DNA of 64,000 bases from Congeria kusceri (Eukaryota > Mollusca > Bivalvia > Myida > Dreissenidae), in NCBI GenBank assembly GCA_027627225.1, contig CM051029.1, positions 3,815,604 to 3,879,603 of the forward strand, read 5' to 3'. The notes under the pieces were generated by a model that was given only the letters and a program-made list of their open reading frames with translations, had not been told where the DNA came from and did not search any database. Positions within the stretch are counted from its first letter, which is position 1. Each line of letters begins with the position of its first letter. Below, piece by piece: positions 1-13,844 of the stretch. The position numbers and the translations under genes were made by a program.

Positions 1-48
1 CACCAAAGTCAGATCTTTCATGATCACCAAAGTCAGATCTTTCATGAT
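1..48. repeat. 24-bp tandem duplication
   Basis: Two identical 24-bp copies (1-24 and 25-48) containing the core cagatctttcatgat, followed by a diverged third start (cacctagttccgatcttta). The array may continue left of the window. Confidence 0.9.
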
Positions 49-915
49 CACCTAGTTCCGATCTTTACAGTTACTAAGATGATCCATAGTTTAGATCATA
101 TGATTAGATCTTCTATCAACATTCGCAAGATGGTAAGCTTAATCTTTAATCAAAATTAACACAGTATAGATCTAACAGTAAGCTTCTTAAGCTCTACCGA
201 AATAAGTTTTATGAAATCCAGAGAGCTCAAAAGTTTATCAGCGCTATTTCAACTATTCATTTATACATGATAATACATTGCTGCATACGTGCATGATGCT
301 CACATTTATGCAACGATTAAATATTTGTTGAAACAGAAACCGGTTGTCTTGGAATAATTCGTAGTTGCCTTGTTGCCATCCTGAACAGAGTAGAACTATA
401 GTATACCATATATGGCGGTATCCTACAATATTGATGTAGAACAGGAAGTTATAAGCCAATACATACAGCACTATAGTGCATTGGTCTAGTTTATTAACAC
501 GTGGTGGAATCACTGACCTAATGGCTACATATATCAAGAAAATTGTAAAACTGACTCAAACTCTTGTCTTTCAACAACTGCACGTAAGGTCCATTTTTGG
601 TAAGAGACCAGATGACACACAATATACAAGAACAATACGAGACATACACAACACACAAATATGATTAATACTACTTAAAGTGATAAACGGATCTGTCAGT
701 GTTTCAATGGACACTTAAAAGTTGTAGTCCAAGAAGTTGGTCATATTTATTAAGACAAATACTATTTCTCTGTAATAGTTGTTAGATGCATATTTGCGCT
801 CCACTACGCTTGTGTAGGCAGGCATAATTGTTGTATTAAAAAAAATCACATCTTTTGCATCAAATAGCATTTGAAAGTGGTTGCTAACACTGTTTAAATT
901 TAATACAAAATCTAC
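49..915. other. AT-rich sequence, no gene recognised
   Basis: Only short open frames without family resemblance. The second half of the CD225 domain encoded by the exon at 916-1050 would be expected here on the minus strand if the gene continues, but I do not see it, so it may lie beyond the window or be lost. Confidence 0.5.
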
Positions 916-1050
916 CTGCATTGCATTAAAAATGGCCAAAAGACCGACCGGGGTGAAGCAGAAAATGCACGCCAAGGCAGCTGCGACGGTGTAGTCAGGA
1001 GGGCGCGTTGGCATCACGTGACTTACGTACGGACTTGGCTGATAGCTTGC
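916..1050 (-). CDS. CD225/dispanin (IFITM-like) membrane protein, one exon
   Basis: A 45-codon phase 0-0 exon between a ttttcag acceptor at 1051-1052 and a CAG|GTAGAT donor at 914-915. The translation begins ASYQPSPYVSHV, then PPDYTVAAALACIFCF, then TPVGLLAIFNAMQ. A Pro-rich stretch with a Tyr, a hydrophobic segment with Cys and then a PxGLLAI turn is the first half of the CD225 domain of dispanins, IFITMs and related synapse-differentiation proteins, which are small two-helix membrane proteins. The second half, normally an Asp/Arg-rich loop and a second helix, would be on the next exon to the left and is not seen. The upstream exon would lie beyond the trinucleotide array at 1140-1945. Partial gene; family call fairly secure, exact function unknown. 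Confidence 0.65.
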
Positions 1051-1139
1051 CTGAAAATAATAAAATTAGCTACATCTGGCTTCCGAAAGAATTTACATAT
1101 CGTGTTTTATAAAAAATACTAGTATTAATACTGATTTTA

Positions 1140-1544
1140 CTACTACTAACACGATACTTTACTACTACTACTACAACTTCTGTTGTTGTTTGTTGCTGGT
1201 GCTGTTACTACTTATACTACCACTAGTACTACTGTACTACTGCCACAAACACTACTACTACCACCACTACTACCACGACCACTACTACTACTACTACCAC
1301 TACTACTACTACTACCAGTAACACCACCCCACCACCACCACTACTACTACTACTACAACTACTACTTCTACCACGACCACCACCATCACCACCACCACCA
1401 CCACCACCACAACTACAACAACAACAACAACAACAACTACTACTACTACTACTACTATTACTACTACTACTACTACAATCACTACTTCTACTACTACTAC
1501 TACTACGAATACTTACTACTACTACAACCACCACCACTTCAACA

Positions 1545-1620
<76 letters not shown>

Positions 1621-1739
1621 GTAGTAGTACTACTACTACTACTACTACTACTACTAATACTACTATTACTACTACTACTACTACTACTACTACAACCACC
1701 ACCACCACTACTACTACTACTACCTACTACTACTACTAC

Positions 1740-1770
<31 letters not shown>

Positions 1771-1878
1771 GCTGCTACTACTACTACTCACTACTACCAA
1801 CACCACTTCTATTACTATTACTACCACCACCACCACAACCACCACCGCCACCACCTCCACTACTACTACTACTTCTAT

Positions 1879-1920
<42 letters not shown>

Positions 1921-1945
1921 AACTACTGCTACTGCTGCTAATCCA
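1140..1945. repeat. Imperfect trinucleotide array (TAC/ACC/ACA units)
   Basis: About 800 bp of (TAC)n interspersed with (CAC)n, (AAC)n and TTC units, including a long pure stretch near 1545-1620. It is open in several frames on both strands, giving spurious poly-Tyr, poly-Leu or poly-Val proteins. It lies to the 5' side of the CD225 exon, so it is probably intronic. Confidence 0.95.
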
Positions 1946-2739
1946 CGATATAACTTCATATGAACAATAATATAAACGTAAAATAACTCCATACTACACA
2001 ACCTCTCACCATTCGTGGTTGGTTTTGCACAGCAGGAGGATGTGGGATATCTCGGTAGTAGTGAGCTGGCCTGGTCTGGAGTTCGAGCTCATACGGCGGA
2101 GCTTTGATGTCATCATCGTACAAGAGAGGAACGGCTGCTTCCGTACAAAAACCATCTTACTACAGCTAAGGAGGGGAAACATCAATACATATTGGGAGAT
2201 GGGAGTGAATATTTTGTGAAAACAGAAAAAAATTACATCCTCGGCATATATACGGTTGAATCGATTTGAAGGTTTTAACAATTTATCTGGTCCGCCGATG
2301 TGATTTAAACCGTTCCAATAATAGGTTTGGGGGAAATAACTGTAACTAGCTTTCGTAATAATATTTAAATCACAACGAAGCGCTTTTGGCACATTATAAA
2401 GATAGCCGGGCAAATAAATTGCTATAAAGACAACACAATAAAGACAAAATTTATTTGGATTTCGAAGATGTCGACCCACAGTTAACTTTAGAAAATACAT
2501 TAAGTCACACAAATTGAATGAGTTCTTCACTATGTTTCCCGTACTATGATGCTATACAAGGCTAGCACATTCATATTAATAAAATTTCAGGTTTAACCGT
2601 GTATTGTTTATATTGTTCTTTTAAAAACAATTTTTAATTGTTTCAATTCTTGTTCACAATGTTGAACACTATTTTACACCAATTTAGAAATAACGTGTAT
2701 GTCACAATTCACACATGACATAAAAACTATCTCTTTGCA
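1946..2739. other. No supported gene
   Basis: A minus-strand open frame of 174 codons (2006-2530) and a shorter plus-strand one overlap here, but neither resembles a known family nor has convincing splice borders. The patch at about 2030-2180 is richer in GC than its surroundings and could be a retroelement scrap. Confidence 0.4.
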
Positions 2740-4110
2740 GGTGTTATAGTAAGTGCAAGGCAGGAATACCATTCAGTCAAGCCAAAAGGTATAGAAGAAT
2801 AATATCTGTGACTCAGCAATTTAACGAGACTGCGATAACATCCGTGAACATTTCCATGATCGCAACTACCCAGATGATATTGTGAACTATATCCAAGGCA
2901 GCGGAATTCTCCATGGATGAAGCCTTACAACCCGTTACAAAAACTGACACTGACATTATACCCCTTGAGTGCACTTACAATCCATCTCTTCCAAACATTG
3001 GAATAACTATCAACCAATACCGGGGACTTTGAAAAATTCTTCAAAACGGAGTGTTCGATACATTTATAATTGTAAACCTATTATTGCTGACAAACGCCCA
3101 TGTAATTTACAAGATGTATTAGTGTATTCTAAATTGAACTATTCTGCTGGTACCAATTGTCAAGTTTCAAAAAGTTCTAGACCACGTTGTTCCCACTGCT
3201 GTTATATCACTGAATCTGATGAATTCTGTAGCAGTACTTTGTGCAAAGAGTATCAAGTTAAACATTATGTATCATGCTCATCTACAGATGTCATTTACCT
3301 TATTAACATGTAAAAAATTTGAATCACAGTATGTTTGACAAATTCTCCAAAAATGTAGTGTTAGAATGAATAGCAAGTTTGATATCAAGCACTATCCAGA
3401 CACAGTTACTTTTGTTTCGGAAAATTTCAATTTTAACGGTCACTCTATTGATCACTTTTTATTTATGCAGATTGATGAAATTAATAACAATCGGCGGTAC
3501 TTAGTATCATCATGCCTAATGGTATGAACACAACATTACTGTACTAAATAATTGTATGATCTCAGGTCTACGTATGATATATATACAGTTAATACTTGTA
3601 TTTATTAACACGTTGCTTTATTTGCATTTTACATGTATGGTGTACCTTATGTTAATCCTATATATATAGGTTATGGCACGAGTTGTCATTAAAGGCTCGC
3701 TTACTAACGAAATTCCTGAACTCGTTTAATAAAATATGGTATGAAATGACAGTAAGTGTCACATCTTTTTTATCACATGATTTTAAACGAAATAAAATCC
3801 TTCTAATTTTACCAAAATAAGTTGGTAAATTCTGAAAGTTGTGTACTGACGAGACGTCATTTCATGTTGACGACGTCATTAAAAAAAATAACGTCATGCG
3901 ATTGGCCAGTCAAAGAATATGTAGCCAATTAAAACGCTTATAATGTTATATTATCTTATCTAATCTTATATTGTTATAAGTACGCAAAATTATGTTTCAT
4001 GTTTTATGACGTCTGACGTCATTATAACGTCTTTGTCATAACATCTTACCTGAAGAAGGCTTTTCAGTCGAAACGTTGTGACTTAATAAATAAATAAGAT
4101 TGACTTCTTC
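2740..4110 (+). mobile_element. Penelope-like retroelement relic (linker and GIY-YIG region plus 3' tail)
   Basis: Successive frames show GIPFSQAKRYRRIIS (about 2770), NIREHFHDRNYPDDI (about 2840), CTYNPSLPNIGITINQY (2970-3020), a Cys-rich RCSHC segment (about 3185-3200), DVIYLIN...QYV (about 3290-3330) and FDIKHYPDTVTFVSE with GHSID and PNGMN (about 3380-3525). This order (end of reverse transcriptase, Cys linker, GIY-YIG endonuclease) is that of Penelope-like elements. Frames shift several times and stops are present, so it is dead. The 3' part runs through a hammerhead-like motif at 4049-4074 to AATAAATAAATAAG around 4086-4098. The 5' reverse transcriptase is missing. Confidence 0.7.
4049..4078 (+). 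other. Hammerhead-ribozyme-like core in the retroelement tail
   Basis: CTGAAGA (4050-4056) fits the hammerhead CUGANGA box. It is followed by GGCT-tttc-AGTC, which can pair as a four-base-pair stem II (G-C, G-U, C-G, U-A), and then GAAAC. One extra A lies between CUGANGA and the stem, so the fit is imperfect. Hammerhead motifs are known from Penelope-like elements, which makes the position meaningful. Activity is untested. Confidence 0.35.
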
Positions 4111-4448
4111 ATGAAATATTTAGGTATTATAGTAATGTATTATTTCAATTTAATTGTTCATTTAAAATTAATATAAATACTCAATACATAAATTTTGAAT
4201 ACCGTATATGTCCACACATATTAATACGATAAAAATGTGTATACCGAAAAAATACCAAAATAATCAGTTTTAATAAAATCTGATCCACTGCATTTGCCAT
4301 TATGTTTTTAATATTCCTTGTAGTTCAAGGCAGGCGCATTGTAGTTCAAGACAGGCGCATTAGATATAACAATATTGTCAAGTAGTATGGAGACCTGTTC
4401 AAAGATTAGCAAATATACATTTTTTTCAAAATTTGTGTCATAGATACC

Positions 4449-6496
<2,048 letters not shown>

Positions 6497-6826
6497 AAAC
6501 TGTTCACTTGGAAGGACATCTCGGAGAACAGAATGTGGGTAGCCGGCTATCATTCGTGTGTTCTACATCATCTTCGGCCACATTTATCAACTGGCTTTGG
6601 ACAACAAACGGAAGTTCTGAACAGACAGTCGTGATTCAACAGATTCACGGAAACAATTGTTATGACAATGCACCAGTATACCTATAATGTTTCTGCAATT
6701 CAACATTGTACACGTATGCTATCAAAGCAGTAAATTCAACTAACGAAGGAGAAAGCTGGCATTGCTCTGCTAGTATATGGGGAGTTATTACGGTCAGCAA
6801 CAACACCTACACAATACATCTTAAGT
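6497..6826 (+). pseudogene. Gene D Ig exon 1, nonsense-mutated
   Basis: A 330-bp phase 1-1 exon from an acacacag acceptor to an AAGT|GTAAGT donor. It encodes an Ig-like domain: SRLSFVCSTSS (B-strand Cys), FINWLWTTNGS (core Trp), CFCNSTLYTYAIK and ESWHCSAS. The same C-x-C-N...W-x-C pattern occurs in the next exon (7241-7594) and in gene B exon 1 (52018-52365). A TAA at 6685-6687 lies directly before CFCN, where the paralogues have Asn or Glu, and the Cys of the Y-S/T-C-A-I motif is Tyr here. The borders are intact, so it could be a skipped exon, but two damaging changes suggest decay. Confidence 0.75.
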
Positions 6827-7240
6827 GTAAGTATCACGTTATAAGCGAAATATGTTGTTCATAACACAAAACATTCATTATAAAAAATAATTGATAGATA
6901 TATTTGTTGAAGACACCAATGCTTGTGGAACAGCACTTCACTGACAGCATTGTATCATTCATGAACAAAACAATATATCGTTTGTTAGTTTTATGTTCTT
7001 GTTGCCAATGAAAAAACACGCACCGGTTGGCCTACACATGATATAATATTCATCATAGTATTCCGGATGTCAGATCGTTCAACGTTTACGTTCATCATTC
7101 TTTTTCTATAACGTGAAATTTGTAAATTATTTGTGTTGTGTCATTTTAGTCACCTGTGCATCTACAGTCAGACATGTGTTCTCATTTTGTTTTCCTTCAA
7201 CATGTTGTTTGTACAATAACTTGTCTATGGTATTGTTTAG

Positions 7241-7594
7241 TCATGAGAACACAACCTGTGCAACTAGAGGTCGATTATGGAAACGTGTATATAGGCGGTA
7301 GGTTAACTTTCGTCTGCAATATCTCGATGGACGCTAACAAGGTGTTTTGTGGGAAAACCGACGTGGACGATTCAAAGGAGGAAATACAAGTAACGCAGGA
7401 ATTCTTTAACGGGACTTGTTATCCATGGGCAAATGAGTTACCAGAGTACTTGAACTGTTTCTGTAATTCCACAAAAGTTTATTCATGTGCTATCAAAGAA
7501 ATTGTGTCATATCACGACGGTCAATTCTGGCGGTGTGGTATTGAGAAAAATGGTGTGTTAATTTACAGCGAGTACTACACAGTCAGCTTGCCAC
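7241..7594 (+). CDS. Gene D Ig exon 2
   Basis: A 354-bp open exon, phase 1-1, from tattgtttag to CCAC|GTATGT. The domain shows RLTFVCNISMD (B-strand Cys), a second Cys at KVFCGKT, NGTCYPWANELPEYL, then NCFCNSTKVYSCAIK and QFWRCGIEKNG with the terminal Cys. Several N-x-S/T sites predict glycosylation. It is a close relative of 6497-6826 and of 52018-52365. It is probably the membrane-distal, extracellular recognition domain of a surface receptor whose TM and tail exons are at 13020-13112 and 13720-13844; joining these keeps the frame. The signal-peptide exon was not found. Ligand unknown. Confidence 0.75.
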
Positions 7595-10500
7595 GTATGT
7601 TTTCATTTCATTTTGTTTTTGACTAATAAATCTAAACTAATATTGTTTATGAAGAGGAAACCCTTGTTGTTCGTATAATCACAAATCTGAAATGGATTTT
7701 GAGCGCTTGCTCTGAGGGAAAAAATATGAAAAATGCATTATGTGTTTCCATATCAAAAAAACGAAACACATACATTTATTTCAGTTTAAGTTATTGGTAA
7801 ACATGGAAATGTGCGATACTATTAAAATAGTTATGTTTGATGCATTAAGTATTAGCTTGCATGATTTTTGTTTCAAATTATGTATTCAATTATGTGTTTT
7901 TGTTCATTTTTGTCATTTCAGAGACAATGACACAAACACAAGGTCGAACTCTAATTTGTTCTTGGATCTTGAATATATATTACATATTGTAGGTTTAAGA
8001 CCATTCATAATTCGATATGAGGTTACAAGATAACGTTTTACATAATTGCATTGAGTACAAAACGATTATTTAATTTACCTGCAAATGTATATTAGTTAAA
8101 TGATTAATTGATCATGAACGTTATACCGTCTGTACGTAAATAATCGGCTACCCTTCAAAAGGGTTCTTGCGATATTGATTTTTTTTATCACTGTCAGCAA
8201 ATTCACTTTCCATAAGAACATAATTCAACAGATTTCTCTAATTCAATAAGTATAACTTTATTTTTTGTTTTGAATTGCGATCTCAGTATCATAGCAGGAA
8301 ATTTCGTGTTACATGGAGAAACTGGTATCTTCATGCGCCCGCACCGAAAATGAGGTGCTTCATGTGTAAAGATTTAAGTTAAATATTTATGTTAACTGTT
8401 AAAGAAATTCACAAGCCAATTTGACAAAATACAAAATCCCATTTATGTTTAAAATATCACATAACTATATTGCACAGACGTGTTTTATGTTAAAAAATGT
8501 TTATTACATGCGTTGTTACAATTGTCCCTGATTTATCGACATTATTATAAATTAAAGATAGTCCCGGCAAGTATTTCTATTAAAATGTATAAAATAGAGA
8601 ATACATGATTTAATTAAATATAAATATGATTAATACATCAATGTTATGCTTTAAATGTTGAAGTTACATCTGTTTTTACACCTTACAATTACTATTGTCA
8701 GAGAAGTAAAAACTAATTACCATGAATAAAATATTGTGTCGTGTAACCCCAATCCCCAAGTACTGGAATCCAACACATGTAAAAACATTAAAAATAGCTA
8801 TTCATAGCTTATGTCACCTTTAGATTGTAAAAACGTGTTTACTTATTACTTATAAAAATATGTTCAAGCAAAACAAATACAATAACAGCAAAATAAATAA
8901 AAGGAACCATTTGCAATTCACCATTGACGACATGTGGTTTCGCCATTATATAGACTTTAAGGCGATTTAAAAAAAAGTCGTAGACTTAGTATTTTTTGGC
9001 AGTTTTAATGTCAAAATTTAAGTTTCGTATAACTTGCTCGTTACTCTGTAGATACGAATATGAATAAAAAGAAATTGATTCGTTATAAACATTGGATAGA
9101 AACATTAAAGTACTCTTAAGCTAGGGCAATGGACATATTATACGTAGTTTACTTCCGCTCATTTAGTTTCCTTTCACTCGTCCGTTTCTATTTTAACTTA
9201 CACGCAAGATTAATTTGGAACACAAGATTATTCAAGTTAAATTTTGATTAGTTATGTACAATATGAGATTTAAAATAAATAACTCCCTTAGTGGCAGGAA
9301 TTACGTTCATGAACAGAATAATAAAGTTAATTACAATTTCACATGTGTCAGCTGTGTTTGTTTTCATTCTTATGACAATGGTTAAACACTTACCAGACAC
9401 ATTGTTGTTACATGATTAATTTTAAATGATTTTGTTCTTTGCAACACAAGCATGTCAGTATGTTTTTGTGTAAATACTAGGTTAAAAGATGGTTGGAGAA
9501 TTATTTCAATTATTGGATGTCATGGGTCCTGTATGTTGGTATTTGTATTAGTTGTCTAAATTCATAGTTTAAGTTACCAAGCTGTTATTATAATCAGAAT
9601 ATTATAATTTATGAAGCTTTATGACATGTTCAGTCGTGATATGTACTAAAACACCATTTGGCAAGTTGTACTACGTATGCAAAACCTACCCCTGTATACT
9701 TTAACTGCAAATAGTTATGTTATATAAAGAAGAAAGTTGACACTTTTTTGGTATTTCATTTGCATATGTATGTAAAAAATTGTTATGGGCTAAATTCACC
9801 GATACCCTTACCTATATAATCACAACTGACTTTAAAGTATGGACACGCATTGTATTGTTTATATAAACATCACACAGTTGTTATTATTCTGCTTATAGAT
9901 GAAACTGTTATGAAGTTTAAAATATGCTGAAAATAAACAGCATGAACATGGTTTGTGGCATTTTCTAATAGGAGATCATATCCGCTCGAGCAATTTTTTT
10001 GACCAAGGTGGTGGCATTACACAAATGCTAATAACTTGTTTAATACACGGTAAAAAGTCTTTACATGTTCAAATACAGTGTCTTATTGATAGTAGATTAT
10101 GATGGGGAAAACATTAAACGCATTTGTGATTATGACCATTAGTGTGTGACAACCTTTGTTTGTTTGTGTATAAACCATGACGCGTTTCTCACACATTCAG
10201 TTAAATATCATTGCACGAGAAACAACGCATTCAGACACTGTCCTGTAGACACATATAGGAAGTACTGGCTGCACACAATAAAGTTGATAATATGAAATAT
10301 ACAAACCTCACATCAGTATCAGACTAACCAAATACTGGCATTTATAATTTACTTAAGGCTGTATTAGGTTGCACGTGTTCAATATAGTTAAGAGGCGAGT
10401 ACTTGTGTTTTTATCACCCAAGGCCAAATTGAGCAATTTATTTTGGGCGCAAACTTTCTACATGTGACGTAATACAATGTACTAACTGATCTGCTACATA

Positions 10501-13019
10501 GCGGCTTAGACACCGATTCAGGTCAGTCTATACGTGAACAAACTCAACGAAAAATCAACATTTATGTAAACAGACAAAGTGTGTACTACTTTTTAGAGAT
10601 TGTCACTACATTTTGCTCACATAAAGGGATAAAAAACGTTATATGTAAATAAAAATACACACATGATTATTGCCCATTAATTTAAACATGGTGTCATGGA
10701 TAAGATGGAACAACTGATCACTTAGATTAAATAAGTTTGTTCTGTAAGTTTAATGCTGTAAATATAACATAATCAAGCTTTTTTTAAATTTCAATTTAAG
10801 GTAACATTGGCATAAAAGCATAGATTTAAGTATGCTACTGTGTCAAAACGGTTATGTTTTCTGATGAGTGTAAGGTAACATTGGCATAAACGCATATATT
10901 TAAGTATGTTACTGTGTCAAAACGGTTATGTTTTCTGATGAGTGTAAGGTAACATTGGCATAAACGCATAGATTTAAGTATGTTACTGTGTCAAAACGGT
11001 TATGTTTTCTGATGAGTGTTAGGTAACAATTAGTGTATTACGTCTTTACAATTGGATTGACAAAAACATTAACGAAAACTAACAACCATACGGCGCGAAG
11101 TCACTGTCCATCTAAAGTTATCACTTATAATTTAGGGTTGTATCTGTTTAGTAAAACAGGAAACGAACGCTTTTGCCTATTGACAGTACCATTATGCTGT
11201 TTAGTCAGTTAGATGGAATGTGATATGATTGCTGGGAAAGAATCAACACATGCAGTTCATAAATCGTTCTGTTACTATTTAGTAAACAGATGGTTAGCAT
11301 GGGTCTAATGGACCTTCTTTTCCATTGAAGTATATTAAATTTCAATATTTCATTCGGGAAAAATGTTGTTTTTTGTATAAATTATAAGGATTGTATTTAA
11401 AGATATATTTTTACCGTCTGTTTAGCTTCAAAGTGATATTGATTGACATATGTTATAATAAACGAATATATTCAAACTGATCACGTGTAAATGCATGAAT
11501 AAAGATATGACACATAAAATGACATACTTATGCGAATAATTTATATATCACGAACTGCAAATAAACCGAAACTGATACTTTAACTTACATAGTTGTTTGG
11601 TAAAACAACTTTTAAGAAGGAGCATGATCAAAGTAAAATTGTATTACTTAGCACTTAAGTTTAATTTTATAAAGAAAATGCCGCGCATGTATGTGCATTG
11701 GAGAGCATCATGTATAGATGCACATAAATATGACCGTGATAAGAAAACTGTTATTTGAATGTGCGCAATTTTTACTATTTCATTATCCAACTCTGTGTGT
11801 TCCTTTATGCAAACAAGTAAGTTTAGCCCCCCCCCCCCCAAACAAACAAAAAACCTTGCGACCCCCCCCCGACCATACAATTTTTAGCGATGTTTGTTTC
11901 CGTGAAATTCGTAATCTTAGACTTTTTTACCAAAATGTGTATTTAAAAATGTTAAAGAAGAACTCAATCTCGACCTTTTCTAACTTTTTTAGACAGTTGA
12001 CAGAAACACACAATTTATTGTTTTTGGCCTTCAAGTTAGTGGCCTCACATGTCGTCAGTCAAATTGTCCAGCGCCATTAAATGTTGTGTTCCTTGTGAAA
12101 ATCCGCAAACCGGCACTCAGTAGAGTACAATGATTATAATATCGACGTTATACTGCGAACGCGATAGGTATAGACGATAACAACAGGTTGATTATATTGT
12201 AATACACTGCCATATTGATTGCATCCGTTCAAATCTAACCCTATGTTCCACTGGAAAGGCATAGGATATCGAATAGGATGTTATCAGACATTACATTTTG
12301 AAACATATACTTTTTAATTCTAATACTTACATGTATCTGTAAATCCGTATATTACGTACATGTGCACATTATTACATAATTAATGTAAACAAACTATTTA
12401 ATTTAAGTGATCAGCTGTTCGATCTTAGCCTTAAAACTATGATCAATGTAAAGGGGCCATAATACCACACTACTTGAGTCACGTCCATTGTTTTACATCC
12501 CTTTATATATCGGAATGTACTACACTATTTATATGTGTACACAAATATTGAATACTGAGTTTGTTTCGCGAACATCCGGTTACATCTTAGCTACACTGAA
12601 CATGTGCCACATGATACCGCATTTAGAAATGCCCGTATATGGTAAATCTGATATTGCTGTGAGTACTTTATCTTGCATGTTAACAACTCCATTCAGTGTC
12701 TCTAATATAATTGCGGTTGTTGTATTTTTTTTCTAGGACACAATATACATTCCATAACTTGACTAGTTAATAGTTAATTCAATCAAATATTTATTCAGTT
12801 GTTTTTATTTCAGAACACACTGCGATATCAGTACCAATTATCTTGACATCGATTAAGTGTTTCGACAACATACAACAAGGAAAATACACTGGTTGCATTA
12901 ATATCATTAGTGTTAGTGAATGAAAATAATTATTCGCATGCAAAACCTTTGTATTGCCCTTATACGGTTATACACGTGAACGTTTTTTACATCATAATAT
13001 ATTAACCTCTGTTATCCAG
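7595..13019 (+). other. Probable gene D intron
   Basis: About 5.4 kb of AT-rich sequence with no clear Ig exon. It holds a 74-bp tandem repeat (10800-11021) and two poly-C runs near 11828-11875. AG-bounded pieces at about 7921 and 12825 are phase-compatible only for short stretches before stops, so I do not call them exons. Confidence 0.5.
10800..11021. repeat. 74-bp minisatellite, three copies
   Basis: Unit starts ggtaacattggcataaa at 10800, 10874 and 10948, with a broken fourth start at 11022. Copies differ by a few substitutions, indicating recent local amplification. Confidence 0.95.
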
Positions 13020-13112
13020 ACCGCTCAGACAAATGCCCATTGCCGTTAATTCTTGGCTATATTGCTGGTGGATTGGGGGCAGGAGCAAGAGCGTGTATTT
13101 ATATCCAGAAAG
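13020..13112 (+). CDS. Gene D transmembrane exon
   Basis: A 93-bp phase 1-1 exon (gttatccag acceptor, AAAG|GTAAGTG donor). It encodes RSDKCPLPLILGYIAGG followed by LGAGARACIYIQK: a Gly-rich single-pass membrane segment with an Arg near its inner third. A glycine-rich TM fits the type I layout of the cluster. The Arg in the membrane is unusual. It may be a mutation, or it may pair with an acidic partner as in some immune receptors; the sequence cannot decide. Confidence 0.65.
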
Positions 13113-13719
13113 GTAAGTGTGATTAGATATGGTGTTTTATAACAGCAGGATAAAATGTATATATTAGAATTATGCATGAACCTTTAAAAAACACCTGAGT
13201 AATCCGGGAAGTGAACTAGATAGTCAATAATGAAAGTTAATTTTGAGCTGATGTTTGAGCAAACCCTTACACCTGCATTTAGAATTTAGTGTCGAGTGTG
13301 GCATGTTCTGTATTAAATGGCAATCCGAATGTAGACGATTTCATGTCACAATTGTCGCATTGGGTTTGGTTTTCTCAGAGTGAATTTAAATTCGACTTTG
13401 TATAATATTCAGGGGTTTAAATTTCTCACAACGGCGTTGATTGCGCCGTTCATGCAACCTCGATATACGTGTTGCATGTGTATGATATACTATTCGCATC
13501 ATAGCAAAGCGTAATTTCAGTATTTTATTTATGCTTTTGCGTTCTGATTTATTTTTTCATAGAGCTAGCTTTGAATTTTACGCTGGTTGATGTTAAGGTC
13601 CAATCTACCCACTTGTTAAAACTTGATAAATTAATCATATTTGAACAGCAATAGTTAAGTGTATGCTATTTTGAGAATATATTATTGCCACCCTAAACAA
13701 GTATGATATTTTTTTGAAG

Positions 13720-13844
13720 TGGTGGACTTGTGCAGACGAGAAGCCGTAGAGGATACAGAACAAACCGAAAACGACCGCGACATACAATCAAGGGGAGAAG
13801 TTCATGTCAATAAGGAAGATGTTATCCCCGACATGGACTTTTAA
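13720..13844 (+). CDS. Gene D cytoplasmic tail, last exon
   Basis: Acceptor tttttgaag at 13711-13719, then VDLCRREAVEDTEQTENDRD, IQSRGEVHVNKED and VIPDMDF with a TAA at 13842-13844. Phase 1 at the start joins the TM exon exactly. The 41-residue tail is acidic and contains no Tyr, so it carries no ITAM or ITIM. A competing acceptor at tgcag (13735) would shift the phase and was rejected. The higher GC content relative to the flanks supports coding. Confidence 0.65.

Noticed and set aside
1183..1941. Longest open frame of the window, rich in Leu, Tyr and His runs
   Set aside because: It is the translation of the trinucleotide array; the opposite strand is equally open with Val and Ser runs.
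2006..2530. 174-codon minus-strand frame
   Set aside because: No domain, signal or splice evidence; an overlapping plus-strand frame is also open. Possibly a retroelement scrap.
7113..7170. Signal-peptide-like stretch KFVNYLCCVILVTCAS upstream of gene D exon 2
   Set aside because: It starts with GTG, not ATG, and has no GT donor in a usable phase.
7921..7995. AG-bounded piece after gene D Ig exon 2 (TMTQTQG...)
   Set aside because: Runs into a stop within 22 codons and has no matching donor in phase 1.
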